A stretch of 14,753 nucleotides of DNA, from assembly GCA_014879345.1 (NCBI GenBank), contig JACSSI010000035.1, positions 1 to 14,753 of the forward strand, given 5' to 3'. This DNA comes from Anaerolineae bacterium. Lineage in GTDB: Bacteria; Chloroflexota; Anaerolineae; Promineifilales; Promineifilaceae. Below the pieces are notes generated by a model, which saw nothing but the letters and a program-made list of their open reading frames with translations, did not search any database and was not told where the DNA came from. Positions within the stretch are counted from its first letter, which is position 1, and each line of letters opens with the position of its first letter. Shown piece by piece: positions 13,345 through 14,753 of this stretch. The position numbers and the translations under genes were made by a program.

Positions 13345-14753
13345 CTACTTACGTGAACGAATAAGCCCAAAAACAACGGCCGTTACTGCCGCCGCCAGGC
13401 CAAAGGAAACGGCCGTTTTCCGCGCAGCCGGTTTCATGTCCACCTCTTCCAGCAGCTCAGTCACAGGTTCAAGGCGTTGTCGCAGGGTAACACCAAAAAA
13501 GAAGCGGATTATCGCCTTACCCAGCCGATAATGACCTGGTGAACGCATAATCGTCGCCACATCAAACGGGCTAGGCGGCCGACCCACTGCATAGGAACGC
13601 ATCTGCGTAAACTGCTGCACCTCTTCCTTGCCATGCGTGCGGGCATTGCCCGACATCTTCACACCGCCAAACGGCAGCAGCGACACCGGATAATGCGAAA
13701 TAGCGTCATTGATATTCACCGAACCGACGTCCAGCCGGTGAGCCACCCGCTTTGCCTGACGCATATCGCCGCTCCACACCGCCGCGCTTAAGCCATAATC
13801 GCAATCATTTGCCAGGAAAAGTGCCTCAGCCTCATCTTCAAATTTCATGACGGGCATCACCGGGCCAAACGTTTCTTCACGCATCACCTTCATGCTGTGA
13901 TCCACATCGACCATCACCGTTGGCTCCATAAACAAGCCATCCAGTTTGCCGCCTCGGAGCACTTTCGCGCCTTTGGCTAAGGCATCTTCCATGTGGTCGG
14001 TGATGATGTTGACCTGGCGCTCAAAGGTGAGCGGCCCCATGTTATACGGATTATCGGTGCGTGTTGAGTACCCAATTTTGAACCGGCGAGCTTCTTCCAG
14101 AACGGCCGTTACAAATTCATCATATACACCCGACTGCACATACACCCGTTCAATACCCATGCAGGTTTGCCCCGTATTGTAAAACGCGCCCCACGCGCCC
14201 CATTTGGCCGCTGCGGCAACATCGGCACTGTTAAAAACGATCATCGGGTCTTTACCGCCCAGTTCATAGATAAACGGTGTCAGCGAATCGGCCGTGGCCT
14301 GCGCAATTTTGCGACCGGTGGCCGTTGAACCAGTCAGAAAAACAAGATCAGGCCGTGACGCAACCAGGGCAGCGCCCACGGAGCCATCGCCATGCAGCAC
14401 CCGCACAAACGGCGACATTTCCGGCACACGGTTGACCAATCGTTCAACCAATTGTCCGACCGCCGGAGTTACTTCCGATGGCTTTAATATCACCGTATTC
14501 CCCGCCAGCAGCGCCGAACACATCTGCGGCACAGTCAAATCAAAAGGATAGTTCCATGGCCCAATGACGGCCACGACGCCATAGGGATGCGGTTCCGTGT
14601 AATAGCTTTTGAACATGTAGAGTCCAGGCGGCACCCGGCGGCGGTTGAGCCAATACGGCGCACGTTTGTAATATTGGTGCAGCCGATCGACAGTCAGATT
14701 AACTTCGATCAAGCCATCTTGCCGACTTTTCCCTGTATCTTTGTTGATGACTT
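13345..14753 (-). CDS. Aldehyde dehydrogenase with hydrophobic C-terminal tail (5' end outside window)
   Basis: NAD(P)-dependent aldehyde dehydrogenase, ALDH3/fatty-aldehyde-dehydrogenase-like. The frame stays open to the window edge (VINKDTGKSRQDGL precedes IEVNL), so the N-terminus is missing. Visible are the Rossmann region VIGPWNYPFDL with LKPSE, the general-base glutamate in YELGGKD, the catalytic cysteine in TGQTCMG, and EETFGP. After the catalytic domain a linker leads to a final hydrophobic stretch, SFGLAAAVTAVVFGLI, followed by RSRK. This is a tail-anchor-like end similar in plan to eukaryotic membrane fatty aldehyde dehydrogenase. Two AACGGCCGTT palindromes lie 33 bp apart in the part encoding this tail. 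A role in oxidising long-chain or lipid-derived aldehydes at the membrane is inference. It is convergent with the small Cys protein gene. Confidence 0.9.
   Translation of the reverse strand, partial: VINKDTGKSRQDGLIEVNLTVDRLHQYYKRAPYWLNRRRVPPGLYMFKSYYTEPHPYGVVAVIGPWNYPFDLTVPQMCSALLAGNTVILKPSEVTPAVGQLVERLVNRVPEMSPFVRVLHGDGSVGAALVASRPDLVFLTGSTATGRKIAQATADSLTPFIYELGGKDPMIVFNSADVAAAAKWGAWGAFYNTGQTCMGIERVYVQSGVYDEFVTAVLEEARRFKIGYSTRTDNPYNMGPLTFERQVNIITDHMEDALAKGAKVLRGGKLDGLFMEPTVMVDVDHSMKVMREETFGPVMPVMKFEDEAEALFLANDCDYGLSAAVWSGDMRQAKRVAHRLDVGSVNINDAISHYPVSLLPFGGVKMSGNARTHGKEEVQQFTQMRSYAVGRPPSPFDVATIMRSPGHYRLGKAIIRFFFGVTLRQRLEPVTELLEEVDMKPAARKTAVSFGLAAAVTAVVFGLIRSRK

Overview
The window looks bacterial, most likely a member of the Chloroflexota (Anaerolineae/Ardenticatenia-like). 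This rests on strong Shine-Dalgarno sequences, a bacterial HisKA histidine kinase, TPR phrasing that resembles that phylum, and intergenic DNA rich in short palindromes and heptanucleotide repeats. No rRNA or marker gene is present, so the placement is inference.

Layout. (1) About 7-7831, minus strand: one long operon read right to left, hdrC-hdrB-hdrA-mvhD-mvhG-mvhA, then a DinB/ClbS-like gene and a NuoB-like small iron-sulfur subunit; it probably continues past the left edge. HdrABC-MvhADG is the electron-bifurcating heterodisulfide reductase/[NiFe] hydrogenase (group 3c) complex. H2 is oxidised at MvhA, electrons pass through MvhG and MvhD to the HdrA flavin, and are split between ferredoxin and a disulfide-type acceptor at HdrB. 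All cofactor motifs are intact. Nothing here points to methanogenesis, so the physiological acceptor is unknown. (2) 7832-8829: a gene-poor, AT-rich leader/intergenic region with a REP-like palindrome pair, a possible 14-residue leader ORF, a terminator facing the operon, a 95-bp MITE-like element with an 8-bp duplication, and CRP/FNR-like palindromes. (3) 8830-9885, plus strand: an orphan membrane histidine kinase, convergent with (4) 9893-12181, minus strand: hypA-hypB (nickel delivery to the hydrogenase) followed by a TPR-membrane protein of unknown function. (5) 12300-13168, plus strand: a YfcE-type phosphoesterase, probably leaderless, and a small cysteine-containing protein behind a possible CRP-type promoter. 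(6) 13345 to the right edge, minus strand: a 5'-truncated aldehyde dehydrogenase with a hydrophobic C-terminal tail.

The most striking features are not genes. The palindrome ACGGCCGT (usually AACGGCCGTT) occurs 21 times in 14.75 kb, about 0.2 being expected, like a HIP1-type highly iterated palindrome. Each sizeable gap inside the Hdr-Mvh operon holds a different short-repeat array. Two of these share the same inverted heptad architecture, and each supplies the TGA stop codon of the gene before it.
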